Of a DNA stretch of 9,180 bases, positions 1-8,042 are shown in pieces. Source of the DNA: Candidatus Hecatellales archaeon (GTDB lineage: Archaea > Thermoproteota > Bathyarchaeia > Hecatellales > Hecatellaceae); contig QMYF01000008.1 of NCBI GenBank assembly GCA_003662515.1, positions 1-9,180 of the forward strand. Reading direction: 5' to 3'. The notes below the pieces were generated by a model. That model worked only from the letters and a program-made list of their open reading frames with translations, was not told where the DNA came from and did not search any database. The translations under genes and the position numbers were made by a program. The number at the start of each line of letters is the position of its first letter. Positions within the stretch are counted from its first letter, which is position 1.

Positions 1-48
1 CTAAAGGTTCAAAGCCAAAATTATGTTTATCCCTTTCCGGGAGCCCCG

Positions 49-492
49 CTAAACTATTATCACGTTGTCGATGTCAAAGTATTTTCTGGCAAGCTGCCTA
101 ATCCTGTTGGCCCGCTCCCCCTTCCGTCCGATGGCTAACCCTTTATCCGCCTCGTTGATTCTGACCACGATGATTTTCCTGCCGTCCAGCTTCTCCGTCA
201 TCCTGACCTCCTGAACCTTAACGGGCATGAAAGCCTTCCTAACAAATTCTACAGGGTCGTCAGCATACTCTATGACCTCGATGTCTTTCCCCGTCATCTT
301 TTTCAGGATTTTAACCTTGCCGCCGTATTTGCCTACGGCTAGGCCTCCCTCCCTCTCCTTGGTGATGAAAACCAGCTTGTTAGCCTTCTCGTCGATGATG
401 CAGTCCTTAGCCGTAGCCCCCGTAATGCTTTCAAAGAGGGCAATATAGCGCATTTCCTCGGCTGTCAACTTTATTTTGCCCGCCAACCTCAC
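49..492 (-). CDS. nusA: Archaeal NusA-like transcription factor (two KH domains)
   Basis: Encodes a 147-residue cytoplasmic RNA-binding protein thought to act with RNA polymerase in elongation or termination. Two KH domains are visible. KH1 spans about residues 30-78 with its nucleic-acid-binding GxxG loop as GKYG at 54-57. KH2 spans about 90-147 with GRKG at 122-125. Unlike bacterial NusA there is no N-terminal polymerase-binding domain and no S1 domain; this short KH-only form is normal for archaea. The start is GTG at 490-492, overlapping the rpl30e TGA by 4 nt (GTGA). A strong GGAGGT lies only 4 nt upstream of it, so the in-frame TTG at 484-486 (10-nt spacing) is a possible alternative that would remove two residues. 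It is the last gene of the visible operon and lies directly after rpl30e, the usual archaeal position. The family call is secure; the exact role in archaea is less well established than for bacterial NusA. Confidence 0.93.
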   Translation of the reverse strand: MRLAGKIKLTAEEMRYIALFESITGATAKDCIIDEKANKLVFITKEREGGLAVGKYGGKVKILKKMTGKDIEVIEYADDPVEFVRKAFMPVKVQEVRMTEKLDGRKIIVVRINEADKGLAIGRKGERANRIRQLARKYFDIDNVIIV

Positions 493-821
493 TTTGACCT
501 CCTTTTAGCCTTCTTCCTTTCAGCCTTACCCAGATTCAAGATGTCTGAGTCGCCTGGATCTCGAACAGCTAAAGCCGTAACCGTGTAGGGTTTACCGCAG
601 AGGGAGCCTAAATCAAGGCTGGAAGACTCAAACTCTAGGAGGGGGATACCTGCCAGCTTAGCAGTTCTATCAAGCTTCTCCCGCAACTCCTTAGGAATAT
701 TTTTAGCAACCACCACGATTTTAGCCTTACCCGAACGGAGGGCTTCCAAGGTTTCCTTAAAGCCGAAGGTAACTTTGCCTGTTCTGACGGCTATGGTTAA
801 GGCTTTGGCGAGGCTGCTCAA
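489..821 (-). CDS. rpl30e: Large-subunit ribosomal protein L30e (eL30)
   Basis: Encodes a 110-residue protein of the L7Ae/L30e/S12e/Gadd45 fold, an RNA-binding component of the archaeal large ribosomal subunit. Family hallmarks are an N-terminal helix followed by TGKV (14-17), the KAKIVVVAKNIP strand-turn (32-43), the long helix at about 44-57, and the GKPYTVTALAV segment (76-86) followed by DPGDSDI (88-94). The start codon is TTG at 819-821. An in-frame stop lies two codons upstream, and no ATG or GTG precedes the conserved core, so TTG is effectively forced. It overlaps the rpoA TGA by 4 nt (TTGA), with a GGGGGA purine run 9 nt upstream. The last 13 residues form a strongly basic tail (8 Lys/Arg), a little beyond the usual ~100-residue length of archaeal L30e. 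Its place between rpoA and nusA is the standard archaeal arrangement. Membership of the fold is clear; L30e rather than L7Ae follows from sequence and context. Confidence 0.93.
   Translation of the reverse strand: MSSLAKALTIAVRTGKVTFGFKETLEALRSGKAKIVVVAKNIPKELREKLDRTAKLAGIPLLEFESSSLDLGSLCGKPYTVTALAVRDPGDSDILNLGKAERKKAKRRSK
497..502 (-). promoter_or_regulatory. Shine-Dalgarno site of nusA inside the rpl30e 3' end
   Basis: Minus-strand GGAGGT, a full match, lies 4 nt before GTG 492 and 10 nt before TTG 486. It clearly serves nusA, but the close spacing leaves the exact start slightly open. Confidence 0.6.
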
Positions 822-3800
822 CCCTTATTTTCCCCCAGCCTTCCAGGAGTCATGTAAAGCTCTATGATGCCTGTTCCCACTGGAATTATCTGGCCGCAAA
901 TCACGTTTTCCGTTACACCTTTAAGGTCGTCCTCCAAACCCTTAACCGAAGCATCAATCAAGGTTGGAACCGTTATCTCGAAGGCCGCCCTAGCCAGCAC
1001 GCTTGCCTTCTCACCTGTAACTCCATGGCGGCCAATCTGCATGACTTCACCGTTAAACGTCATTATGTCTGCCACCAGCATGATGTGCCTAATGTCCACG
1101 TCCAATCCCTGTTCCTCCAGCACGCCCATAATCTCGTTTATGATGGCGTTCCGCGCCGCTTCTATGCCTAGGGTAGCTGCAATCTCGTGAATGTTGTTGG
1201 TGGTGGTTCTGGAGGCGTCAACCTCGGGAACCTTCAAAACCTTAGCCAGGTTTGAGCCGTCCGTCTGGATAACCCATTCACCTTTATCCCAAACCACGAT
1301 AGCCCTTCTAATGCCCGGGATGCCTTTAACCGGAATATAGTTCACCCGGTTGAGGATTTTGGGCAGGTCTGCAGGGTTCTCCGGAGTGAGCACCAGCCTC
1401 CTGCTGCCCTCCAGCTTAACCTTGCAGCCTGAAATCTTAATCAGGTTTTTCACCTCGGAGGCTGTTAGACCCCTCTCAGCCAGCGAGGCTGGACTTAACT
1501 CTACGATGACGGCGGCGGAAACATAGTCGATGTAGATGGCTGTGGCGATGTCGCTGAGCGTAGTGTAAACAATGTTTTGAGCTATCTTGGCGGCCTTCTC
1601 CCTATCCTTCCGATATTCAGGCTTAAGGTAAATGTTCATGATGGGTGTAGATGGAGTCTTCCTAGCGTCCACGATCTCGATGATTCTCGGCAGACCTAAG
1701 GTGACGTTCCGCTCTTTAACGCCTGCGAAGTGGAAGGTTCGCAGGGTCATCTGGGTGCCGGGCTCACCTATGGATTGAGCTGTAACGATTCCGCAGGATT
1801 CTCCAGGCTCTATCTTCGCCTTCTTATAGTCTCTCACCGTGGTTTCCACAGCCTCGTCGATAGCCTTCTTAGGCAGCCCAGACTTGAGCAGGGCTTTCTT
1901 AAGCTCGCTGACTAGGAGCGGGGTAAGCTCCTTCTTAACGGCTTCCACCTTACTCAAAATGTATTCTTTGGGTGCAGGCTTCTCCCTAATGTCGGCGTAG
2001 GCCACCTTAAGCCTCTCCACCAGCCTGTCCACGTTAACAGCCTTACCATGGTCGCTTTTGGCAGGGTCAACCCCGTCCTCACCGTAGAGGAACTGGATTA
2101 TCTGGCCTGTAGCCGTCCTCACGGTTTCATCGTATTCCACCTTTACGTCTTGGAGGGCGTTGATAAGCCTGCGCTGCATGTAGCCGCTCTGCTGGGTTCT
2201 CACAGCCGTGTCGACGAGGCCTTCCCGGCCTCCCATAGCGTGGAAGAAGAACTCCCACGGGTTCAAGCCGTCCCGGTAGCAGGAGCTGACGAAACCTCGC
2301 GCCTCAGGGCTGACATCTCCAGGCTTGAAGTGAGGTAGAACCCTGTCCTTGTATCCCCGCGTGATACGTTTGCCTCGGATGGACTGCTGGCCTAGGCATG
2401 CAGCCATCTGGCCGATGTTGAGGCTGGAGCCTCGAGCACCCGTCCTCGTCATAATGCTTCCACTATTATCCATTCCGAAGTATTCGTCAGCCAGCTCTCC
2501 AGCGTCGTCTCTCGTAGCAGCCAGCTCGTTCATAATGTAAATTTCAAGGGAGTCTTCTAGGGTTTGGCCTGGAAGCTTGGTTAGCTCTCCACGGTTAAAC
2601 TTGTCGATGAGCTCCATAACCTTCTTCCTTGCCTCGGCGATTCTCCTGTCAATCTTCTTTTTAACCGCCTCAGAAACGTCGAGCTCGTCGAGAGAGTAGG
2701 AGAAGCCTTTCATGGTGATGTAGGCGTTAACCATGGCTGAAAGCTTGTTCAGAAACTCTTTGGCGGCCTCAGAACCATATTCTTTCACTATCCTGTGGAG
2801 AACGCTTTCCGACTTTTCAGCTCCAATAGTGTTCCTGTCAATTACGCCGTGAATGAGCCTTCCATCCTTAATAACCACGTAAGCATCATATTCGCATTCT
2901 TCCATTTTACAGGTGGAACAGCCTCTGCAAATGTTGGCCTTAGCCACATAGTCGAAGTCTTTAGGCAGCAGCAAGCTGAAAATGTCTTTTCCAGACCAGA
3001 GGGGTTGAGGCTTCTTCACGGTGGGTGGAGGCAGGGGGCCCTCATAGTTTATGGCTGCCAGAAGGGTGAAAACCTCTTCTTTGGTTAGAAGAGTGGACTT
3101 CCTAGTCAGCAGGTAGGCTCCTGTTATGAAGTCTCTTATGGCTCCGATGAGAGGGCCGCCATATCTTGGAGACAGAATTTGGTCTTGAACCTTCATGAGT
3201 TCAAGGGCTTCCGTTACGGCTTCTTCACTCTGGGGCACGTGAAGGTTCATCTCGTCTCCGTCGAAGTCGGCGTTGTAGGGCGGGCAAACGCAGAGGTGGA
3301 GGCGGAAAGTCCTGTAGGGTAAAACTTTGACGCGGTGGGCCATCATGGACATGCGGTGGAGGGAGGGCTGCCTATTGAAGATGACAATGTCGCCATCTTT
3401 CAGGTGTCTTTCAACGATGAAGCCTGGCTGGAGGGCTTCAGCAATCTTAGACCTGTCAGCCACGAATTCAAGCCTTATCCTTTTGCCGTCCGGCCTTAAA
3501 ACGTAGAGGGCTCCAGGATACTTGTAGGGGCCGTTTTCCACCAGCTTACGCATTTCCTCAAGGTTCCACTCGGTAACCACTTCAGGATAGGTAAGCTTCA
3601 TGGCAACTTCCACGGGAACGCCAACCTCGTCTATGGAGAGGTTGGGGTCCGGCGAGATAACCGTTCGAGCTGAAAAGTCTACTCTTTTGCCTGAAAGGTT
3701 GCTTCGGAAGCGGCCCTCCTTCCCTTTAAGCCTTTGAGCCAGGGTTCTCAGCGCCCTGCCTGAACGGTGGCGGGCTGGAGGAATCCCCGAAGTCTCATTG

Positions 3801-4666
3801 TCGAAATAGGTGGTTACATGGTATTGGAGGAGGTCGGAGAGCTCCTGGGAGATTAGGGGTGGAGCTCCGCCTTCGCTAGTGTATTCTTCAAGCCTCTGGT
3901 TTATCCGAATGATGTCCACTAGCTTGTGGGTTAAGTCATCCTCAGACCTTATTCCCGACTCAAGCATGATGGAAGGCCTAACGCAAACCGGAGGCACAGG
4001 GAGAACCTGTAAAACCATCCATTCAGGCCTCATGGCTGTGGGGTCATAGCCGATAAGCTTAAGGTCTTCATCGTTAATGAGCTCCAGCCAGCCTCTAATG
4101 GTGGAGGGTGTTAGAGGCCTTGGAGCGCCTTCCACATGCTCGTAGAAGCTGGTGGGCTTGGAGAACTCGATGGGGTTCTGCCTCTTCATGCAGTGGGGGC
4201 AGCGTTGAGCCTTCTTCGCCTTATGTTTAATCTCCTCGTAGAGGGAGGTTGGCTCCTCTCCGATCTCCTCCTTTATCTGCTGGATTTTCCGCTTATACTC
4301 TTCTATTTCCTCCTCGGAAAGCAGAATTCTACCGCACTCCTTACAGAAAATATTTAGAAGCTCGTGAATATACTTGACAAAGCCCACATGGATAACCGGG
4401 AAAGCCAGCTCGATGTGGCCGAAGTGGCCTGGACAGCGGGCAGCCGTGTTCCCACAGGTTTTGCATCGAGCCCTCGGCTCGAGGGTTCCCAGCCTTTCAT
4501 CCATGAGGCCTGAAGCTATAGGGGCTCCATCCTCGTCGTAGGTGTCAGCCTCCTTAATCTCCACCACAGAGTATTTTCTAATCTCCTGGGGGGAGAGGAT
4601 TCCAAACTTTATCTTTTTGATCCGTTTGGTTGCCTCCTCTTCCTCTATAAGGGTTTCCACAGCCAT
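818..4666 (-). CDS. rpoA: DNA-directed RNA polymerase subunit A, unsplit (A' + A'' fused)
   Basis: Encodes the largest catalytic subunit of RNA polymerase, the Rpb1/beta' homologue, 1282 residues. Visible in order: N-terminal clamp zinc ligands C68, C71, C78, H81 (CxxC...CxGHFGH); a second zinc site formed by C108/C111 and C156/C159; the active site NADFDGDEMN at 465-474, with Mg-binding D467, D469, D471; a four-Cys cluster at 580-591; the bridge helix at about 801-840 (FFFHAMGGREGLVDTAVRT); and the trigger loop at about 955-990 with QMTLRTFHFAG, including H979. The reading frame runs straight through the region (about residues 873-905) where most archaea stop A' and start A''. The fused length is close to 880-900 plus about 390 residues, so it is complete. 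The ATG overlaps the rpoB stop by one base (TAATG), and a GGAGGAGAG run upstream serves as ribosome binding site. The N-terminus carries about 17 extra charged residues before the conserved IKFGILSP. Confidence 0.98.
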   Translation of the reverse strand: MAVETLIEEEEATKRIKKIKFGILSPQEIRKYSVVEIKEADTYDEDGAPIASGLMDERLGTLEPRARCKTCGNTAARCPGHFGHIELAFPVIHVGFVKYIHELLNIFCKECGRILLSEEEIEEYKRKIQQIKEEIGEEPTSLYEEIKHKAKKAQRCPHCMKRQNPIEFSKPTSFYEHVEGAPRPLTPSTIRGWLELINDEDLKLIGYDPTAMRPEWMVLQVLPVPPVCVRPSIMLESGIRSEDDLTHKLVDIIRINQRLEEYTSEGGAPPLISQELSDLLQYHVTTYFDNETSGIPPARHRSGRALRTLAQRLKGKEGRFRSNLSGKRVDFSARTVISPDPNLSIDEVGVPVEVAMKLTYPEVVTEWNLEEMRKLVENGPYKYPGALYVLRPDGKRIRLEFVADRSKIAEALQPGFIVERHLKDGDIVIFNRQPSLHRMSMMAHRVKVLPYRTFRLHLCVCPPYNADFDGDEMNLHVPQSEEAVTEALELMKVQDQILSPRYGGPLIGAIRDFITGAYLLTRKSTLLTKEEVFTLLAAINYEGPLPPPTVKKPQPLWSGKDIFSLLLPKDFDYVAKANICRGCSTCKMEECEYDAYVVIKDGRLIHGVIDRNTIGAEKSESVLHRIVKEYGSEAAKEFLNKLSAMVNAYITMKGFSYSLDELDVSEAVKKKIDRRIAEARKKVMELIDKFNRGELTKLPGQTLEDSLEIYIMNELAATRDDAGELADEYFGMDNSGSIMTRTGARGSSLNIGQMAACLGQQSIRGKRITRGYKDRVLPHFKPGDVSPEARGFVSSCYRDGLNPWEFFFHAMGGREGLVDTAVRTQQSGYMQRRLINALQDVKVEYDETVRTATGQIIQFLYGEDGVDPAKSDHGKAVNVDRLVERLKVAYADIREKPAPKEYILSKVEAVKKELTPLLVSELKKALLKSGLPKKAIDEAVETTVRDYKKAKIEPGESCGIVTAQSIGEPGTQMTLRTFHFAGVKERNVTLGLPRIIEIVDARKTPSTPIMNIYLKPEYRKDREKAAKIAQNIVYTTLSDIATAIYIDYVSAAVIVELSPASLAERGLTASEVKNLIKISGCKVKLEGSRRLVLTPENPADLPKILNRVNYIPVKGIPGIRRAIVVWDKGEWVIQTDGSNLAKVLKVPEVDASRTTTNNIHEIAATLGIEAARNAIINEIMGVLEEQGLDVDIRHIMLVADIMTFNGEVMQIGRHGVTGEKASVLARAAFEITVPTLIDASVKGLEDDLKGVTENVICGQIIPVGTGIIELYMTPGRLGENKG
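831..836 (-). promoter_or_regulatory. Weak Shine-Dalgarno-like run before the rpl30e TTG start
   Basis: Minus-strand GGGGGA, in the last codons of rpoA, ends 9 nt before the TTG at 821. It is not a perfect GGAGG. Position and purine content fit a ribosome binding site for the non-ATG start, with termination-reinitiation at TTGA probably helping. Confidence 0.4.
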
Positions 4667-7600
4667 TAGGCTCTCTCCTCCAATATTAGGCGTGGAGCAA
4701 TACAGAGGCTCATAAGCTCCTGAAGCAGAAGCTTAAAGGCGTAGGAAACCGTAACGGGCGAAATAACCGTTTCATCACCGCAGATGGGGCAGACATATTT
4801 GCGCTGCCTAGCATCATACCAGGCGATGAGTCCACATTTCTCGCAGACGTATATCACGTATTTGTCGGATTCGTCGAGAAGCCTGTCTTTGAGCAGGAGA
4901 GCTGCTCCATGGCCTACCAGGCAGTCTCTCTCCATTTCGCCGAAGCGGAGGCCTCCTCCCCTAGCCCTACCCTCGGTAGGCTGCCTCGTCAACATCTGCA
5001 CCTGACCCCTAGACCTAGCATGAATCTTGTCTACCACCATGTGGTGAAGCTTCTGGTAGTAGACGATGCCTATGAAAATGTCGGCTTCAAACTTCTCCCC
5101 AGTTATTCCGTTATACATTACTTCCCGTCCACCGTGGTGGAAGCCCAGCTTCTTCAAAACCTCCCTTAGGTCGGTGATTTTCTCGTTGAGGAAGGCTGTG
5201 CCGTTGATAGGCCGCCCAATAATGGCGGCAATCTTGCCCGCGATGGATTCGAGGAATTGGCCTATGGTCATCCGGGAGGGAAAGGCATGCGGGTTAATGA
5301 TAATATCGGGAACAATTCCGCTTTCGGTGAAGGGCATGTCTTCCTGGGGGACCAGCATACCTATTACGCCCTTCTGGCCGTGGCGGCTGGCAAACTTGTC
5401 TCCCAGCTCAGCGTCTCGAACATCTCTAACCTTAACCTTAACCAGCGTGTTGCCCTGAGCCGTCTTGGTAACTATAACCGTGTCCACAATGCCTTTCTCC
5501 GAGGGCCTCATGGTCACCGAGGTGTCCCTGCGTGTAGGCCCTCTAAGCTCAAACTCCTTATATTCTTCTAGGAATCTTGGCGGGCTGGTTCTGCCCACCA
5601 GTACGTCGGAGCCTGAAACCTCGGTTTCAGGGGCAATTATCCCGTCAGGCTCCAGGTAGCGGTAATACTGTTCACCTCGGAAGCCTACGGTTCCAGGCTC
5701 CGGAACCTCGAAGCGGTCTTTCTCTCCGCCCAGATACTGTTTGGCTTCAGCCTCATAGAGGCGGTAGAAGGTGGAGCGGGCTAAACCTCTTTCCACCGAG
5801 GACTTGTTGAAGATTAGGGCGTCCTCCATATTGTAGCCTTCAAAGGAGAGAACAGCCACCACACAATTCTGCCCTGAAGGCCTATCATCATAACCTATAA
5901 TATCCATGGGGTTGGTTTTCACCAGAGCCTTCTGCGGGTAGTGGAGGATGTGGCTTCGGGAGTCTGTTCGAAGGAAGAAGTTGGAGGCGTACATGCCTAA
6001 GGCCTGCTTGGCCATAGCCGCCTCATAGGAGTTCCGCGGAGACTGGTTATGTTCAGGATAGGGGATAAGCGAGGCGCAGATTCCCAAAATGCCGTAGGGA
6101 ACAATTTCAAGGTGGGTATGCTCAGGAGTGACATCTTCAGGTTTAAGCGCAATATACGCGTTTTCCTCCTCATCCGCGTCGAGAAGCTCAATCATACCAT
6201 TCTTAAGGAAGTAGGTCCAATCCACTTCTCCCCTTCTAAGCTTCTCCAAGTCTTCCGGGGTAACCTTAGGCTTCCCGTTTTCAACTATGATGAGAGGCCG
6301 CCTAATCCTTCCAGCGTCAGCGTTAACATAAACCTCCCTTATGGTGACACCGTCAGCCTTATACTCGTAGAGGGCCACGTTGATTTCATGGCTTACCTCC
6401 CCTTTACGCCGCATCTCCCTAATCTTTCTGACAAGACCCTCAGGATCCTCCGTATAGCCTATATGGCCGTCGTAGAAGACTTTGGCTCCCTTAAGCCTAA
6501 GCTCAGGTGAAGCCTCCTCCACGTCTACAACGCCTAAACTGCGGAGAAGCGCCTTAACCTTCTCGAATCTCTCCCCAACCGAGATGGTGGCGGAAAGGGC
6601 GAGGTTTTTAACCAGGCCACAGTTGGAGCCTTCAGGAGTCTCGTTGGGGCAGATTCTACCCCAATGGGTTGCATGGAGGTCTCGAGCTTCAAAGTTGGGC
6701 TGGCTTCGGCTGAGAGGAGACTGCAGGCGGCGGAGATGGCTTAAGGTGGAAATATGGTTGGTTCGGTCGAGAAGCTGGGTTATCCCTACTTTGCCTCGCC
6801 CCCAGTTTCCGGTGGCTAAGGCATGCTGAATCCGCTCGGTGATTATGCCTGGTCTAACCGCCGCGTTGATGGCTCCGGCGGGGCCAACCCGTTTAAGGCT
6901 GGTTCGCTCCAGCTGATATTTCATGTCTCGGCAGAGGTTTCGGAAGGTTACCCGGAAGAGGTCTGCCAGCAGGTCTCCAGCAAGCCTTAAACGCTTGTTG
7001 GCGTAATGGTCTTTATCGTCGGGCTTCCTCCAGCCGAGCTTAAGCTCTATAAGCCTGCACACCACCTCAGCCAGGAAGTAAGCCTTCTTAAGCCTGCTTT
7101 TCGGGGTTCGGCCGAGGTGGGGTAGGAAGTTTCTATCTAAAACGTTTTCAGCCTTCCTTATCCTGTATTCTTCCACATGGCCGAAGGCCACCCTGTTGCC
7201 GATGTAGAGGATGGCATCCTTCGTCTTAATAATGTCTTTAGCCTTCTCGAAGGAGGGTTCAAGGAACTGCTGGATTTCAGGCCTCGGGGAAACCGCTTCA
7301 GCGATATCTTTGTCCACTTCCAAGCCTAAAGCCTTCATGAGGACGATGAAGGGGATGTCGACGAGAACTCCGGGGATGGAAACGTAGATGGAGCGGTCAG
7401 CCCGCATTTTAACTTCTATTCTCGCCCTGAAGCCTACGGTAGTGGAGAAGATTTTGGCGCGGTAGGTGGCGCTGGTTCCCACCTCTTCAACGTCCACCAT
7501 AATCCTGTTGGGGGCTAGGTCCTCTAAAGCCACGATAACCCTTTCAGAGCCGTTTATAATGAAGTATCCGCCAGGGTCGTTGGGGTCTTCCCCAGCAGCG

Positions 7601-8040
7601 ATAAGCTCCTCCCTCGTTAAGCCTGCCAGATGGCAGCGTTCAGACTTAACCATAATGGGAATATCGCCGATGTATACGTCCTTTATGAAGAGGATTTTCC
7701 TCCCGTCCTTCTCCACCCACATGTTCAGGTAGAGGGGAGCAGCGTAGGTTATGTTCCTTATTCTGGCCTCCATCGGGTAAACGTCATGCTCCGAGCCGTC
7801 GACCTCAACAACCCTAGGCTTCCCAACCTTGATTTCGCCGAAGCAAACCCTGTACTTGGTTTCAGCCTCAATGTCGATGCCTCCAACCTCGCTTATGATT
7901 TCCTGGAGACCTCGGGTAATGAAGCTGTTATAGGAGTTTAGATGCTGCCTTACAAGCCCCTCCTTCCTAAGCATGTCTTCCAGGAGAACCCAGTAAGGGT
8001 CACGGGGCATTTCACATTTTAAGCTGGAAACCGTGGACAT
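4666..8040 (-). CDS. rpoB: DNA-directed RNA polymerase subunit B, unsplit
   Basis: Encodes the second-largest catalytic subunit, the Rpb2/beta homologue, 1124 residues from the chosen ATG. Landmarks: the protrusion/lobe region at about 1-385; the fork region at about 397-485 (RPGIITERIQHALATGNWG through the NETPEGSNCGLVKNLAL block); GYNMEDALIFNKSS at about 735-748, whose Glu-Asp pair (739/740) is in the active centre; the hybrid-binding GDKFASRHGQKG at about 880-891 with two active-site lysines; DMPFTESGIVPDIIINPHAFPSRMTIGQ; and a C-terminal anchor/clamp zinc finger with C1066, C1069, C1084, C1087. It is not split into B' and B'' as in many methanogens and halophiles. An upstream in-frame GTG at 8046 would overlap the rpoH stop (GTGA) and add two residues. 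I prefer ATG 8040 because GGGAG lies 8 nt from it but only 2 nt from the GTG. The gene ends in the TAATG junction with rpoA. The family call is certain. Confidence 0.97.
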   Translation of the reverse strand: MSTVSSLKCEMPRDPYWVLLEDMLRKEGLVRQHLNSYNSFITRGLQEIISEVGGIDIEAETKYRVCFGEIKVGKPRVVEVDGSEHDVYPMEARIRNITYAAPLYLNMWVEKDGRKILFIKDVYIGDIPIMVKSERCHLAGLTREELIAAGEDPNDPGGYFIINGSERVIVALEDLAPNRIMVDVEEVGTSATYRAKIFSTTVGFRARIEVKMRADRSIYVSIPGVLVDIPFIVLMKALGLEVDKDIAEAVSPRPEIQQFLEPSFEKAKDIIKTKDAILYIGNRVAFGHVEEYRIRKAENVLDRNFLPHLGRTPKSRLKKAYFLAEVVCRLIELKLGWRKPDDKDHYANKRLRLAGDLLADLFRVTFRNLCRDMKYQLERTSLKRVGPAGAINAAVRPGIITERIQHALATGNWGRGKVGITQLLDRTNHISTLSHLRRLQSPLSRSQPNFEARDLHATHWGRICPNETPEGSNCGLVKNLALSATISVGERFEKVKALLRSLGVVDVEEASPELRLKGAKVFYDGHIGYTEDPEGLVRKIREMRRKGEVSHEINVALYEYKADGVTIREVYVNADAGRIRRPLIIVENGKPKVTPEDLEKLRRGEVDWTYFLKNGMIELLDADEEENAYIALKPEDVTPEHTHLEIVPYGILGICASLIPYPEHNQSPRNSYEAAMAKQALGMYASNFFLRTDSRSHILHYPQKALVKTNPMDIIGYDDRPSGQNCVVAVLSFEGYNMEDALIFNKSSVERGLARSTFYRLYEAEAKQYLGGEKDRFEVPEPGTVGFRGEQYYRYLEPDGIIAPETEVSGSDVLVGRTSPPRFLEEYKEFELRGPTRRDTSVTMRPSEKGIVDTVIVTKTAQGNTLVKVKVRDVRDAELGDKFASRHGQKGVIGMLVPQEDMPFTESGIVPDIIINPHAFPSRMTIGQFLESIAGKIAAIIGRPINGTAFLNEKITDLREVLKKLGFHHGGREVMYNGITGEKFEADIFIGIVYYQKLHHMVVDKIHARSRGQVQMLTRQPTEGRARGGGLRFGEMERDCLVGHGAALLLKDRLLDESDKYVIYVCEKCGLIAWYDARQRKYVCPICGDETVISPVTVSYAFKLLLQELMSLCIAPRLILEERA
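4677..4681 (-). promoter_or_regulatory. Shine-Dalgarno site of rpoA inside the rpoB 3' end
   Basis: Minus-strand GGAGG, continuing as AGAG, lies within the last rpoB codons about 10 nt before the rpoA ATG at 4666. It supports that start and translational coupling across the TAATG junction. Confidence 0.55.
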
Positions 8041-8042
8041 TT

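Noticed and set aside
38..48. GC hairpin directly after the nusA stop as a transcription terminator.
   Set aside because: The stem is only 4 bp and the following minus-strand sequence has no T-run longer than four, so it is too weak to call as a terminator.
5997..6191. A 64-codon minus-strand open frame inside rpoB, and many plus-strand open frames opposite rpoA and rpoB.
   Set aside because: They lie wholly within highly conserved polymerase genes in other frames and look like no protein family. They are shadows of the real coding frame.
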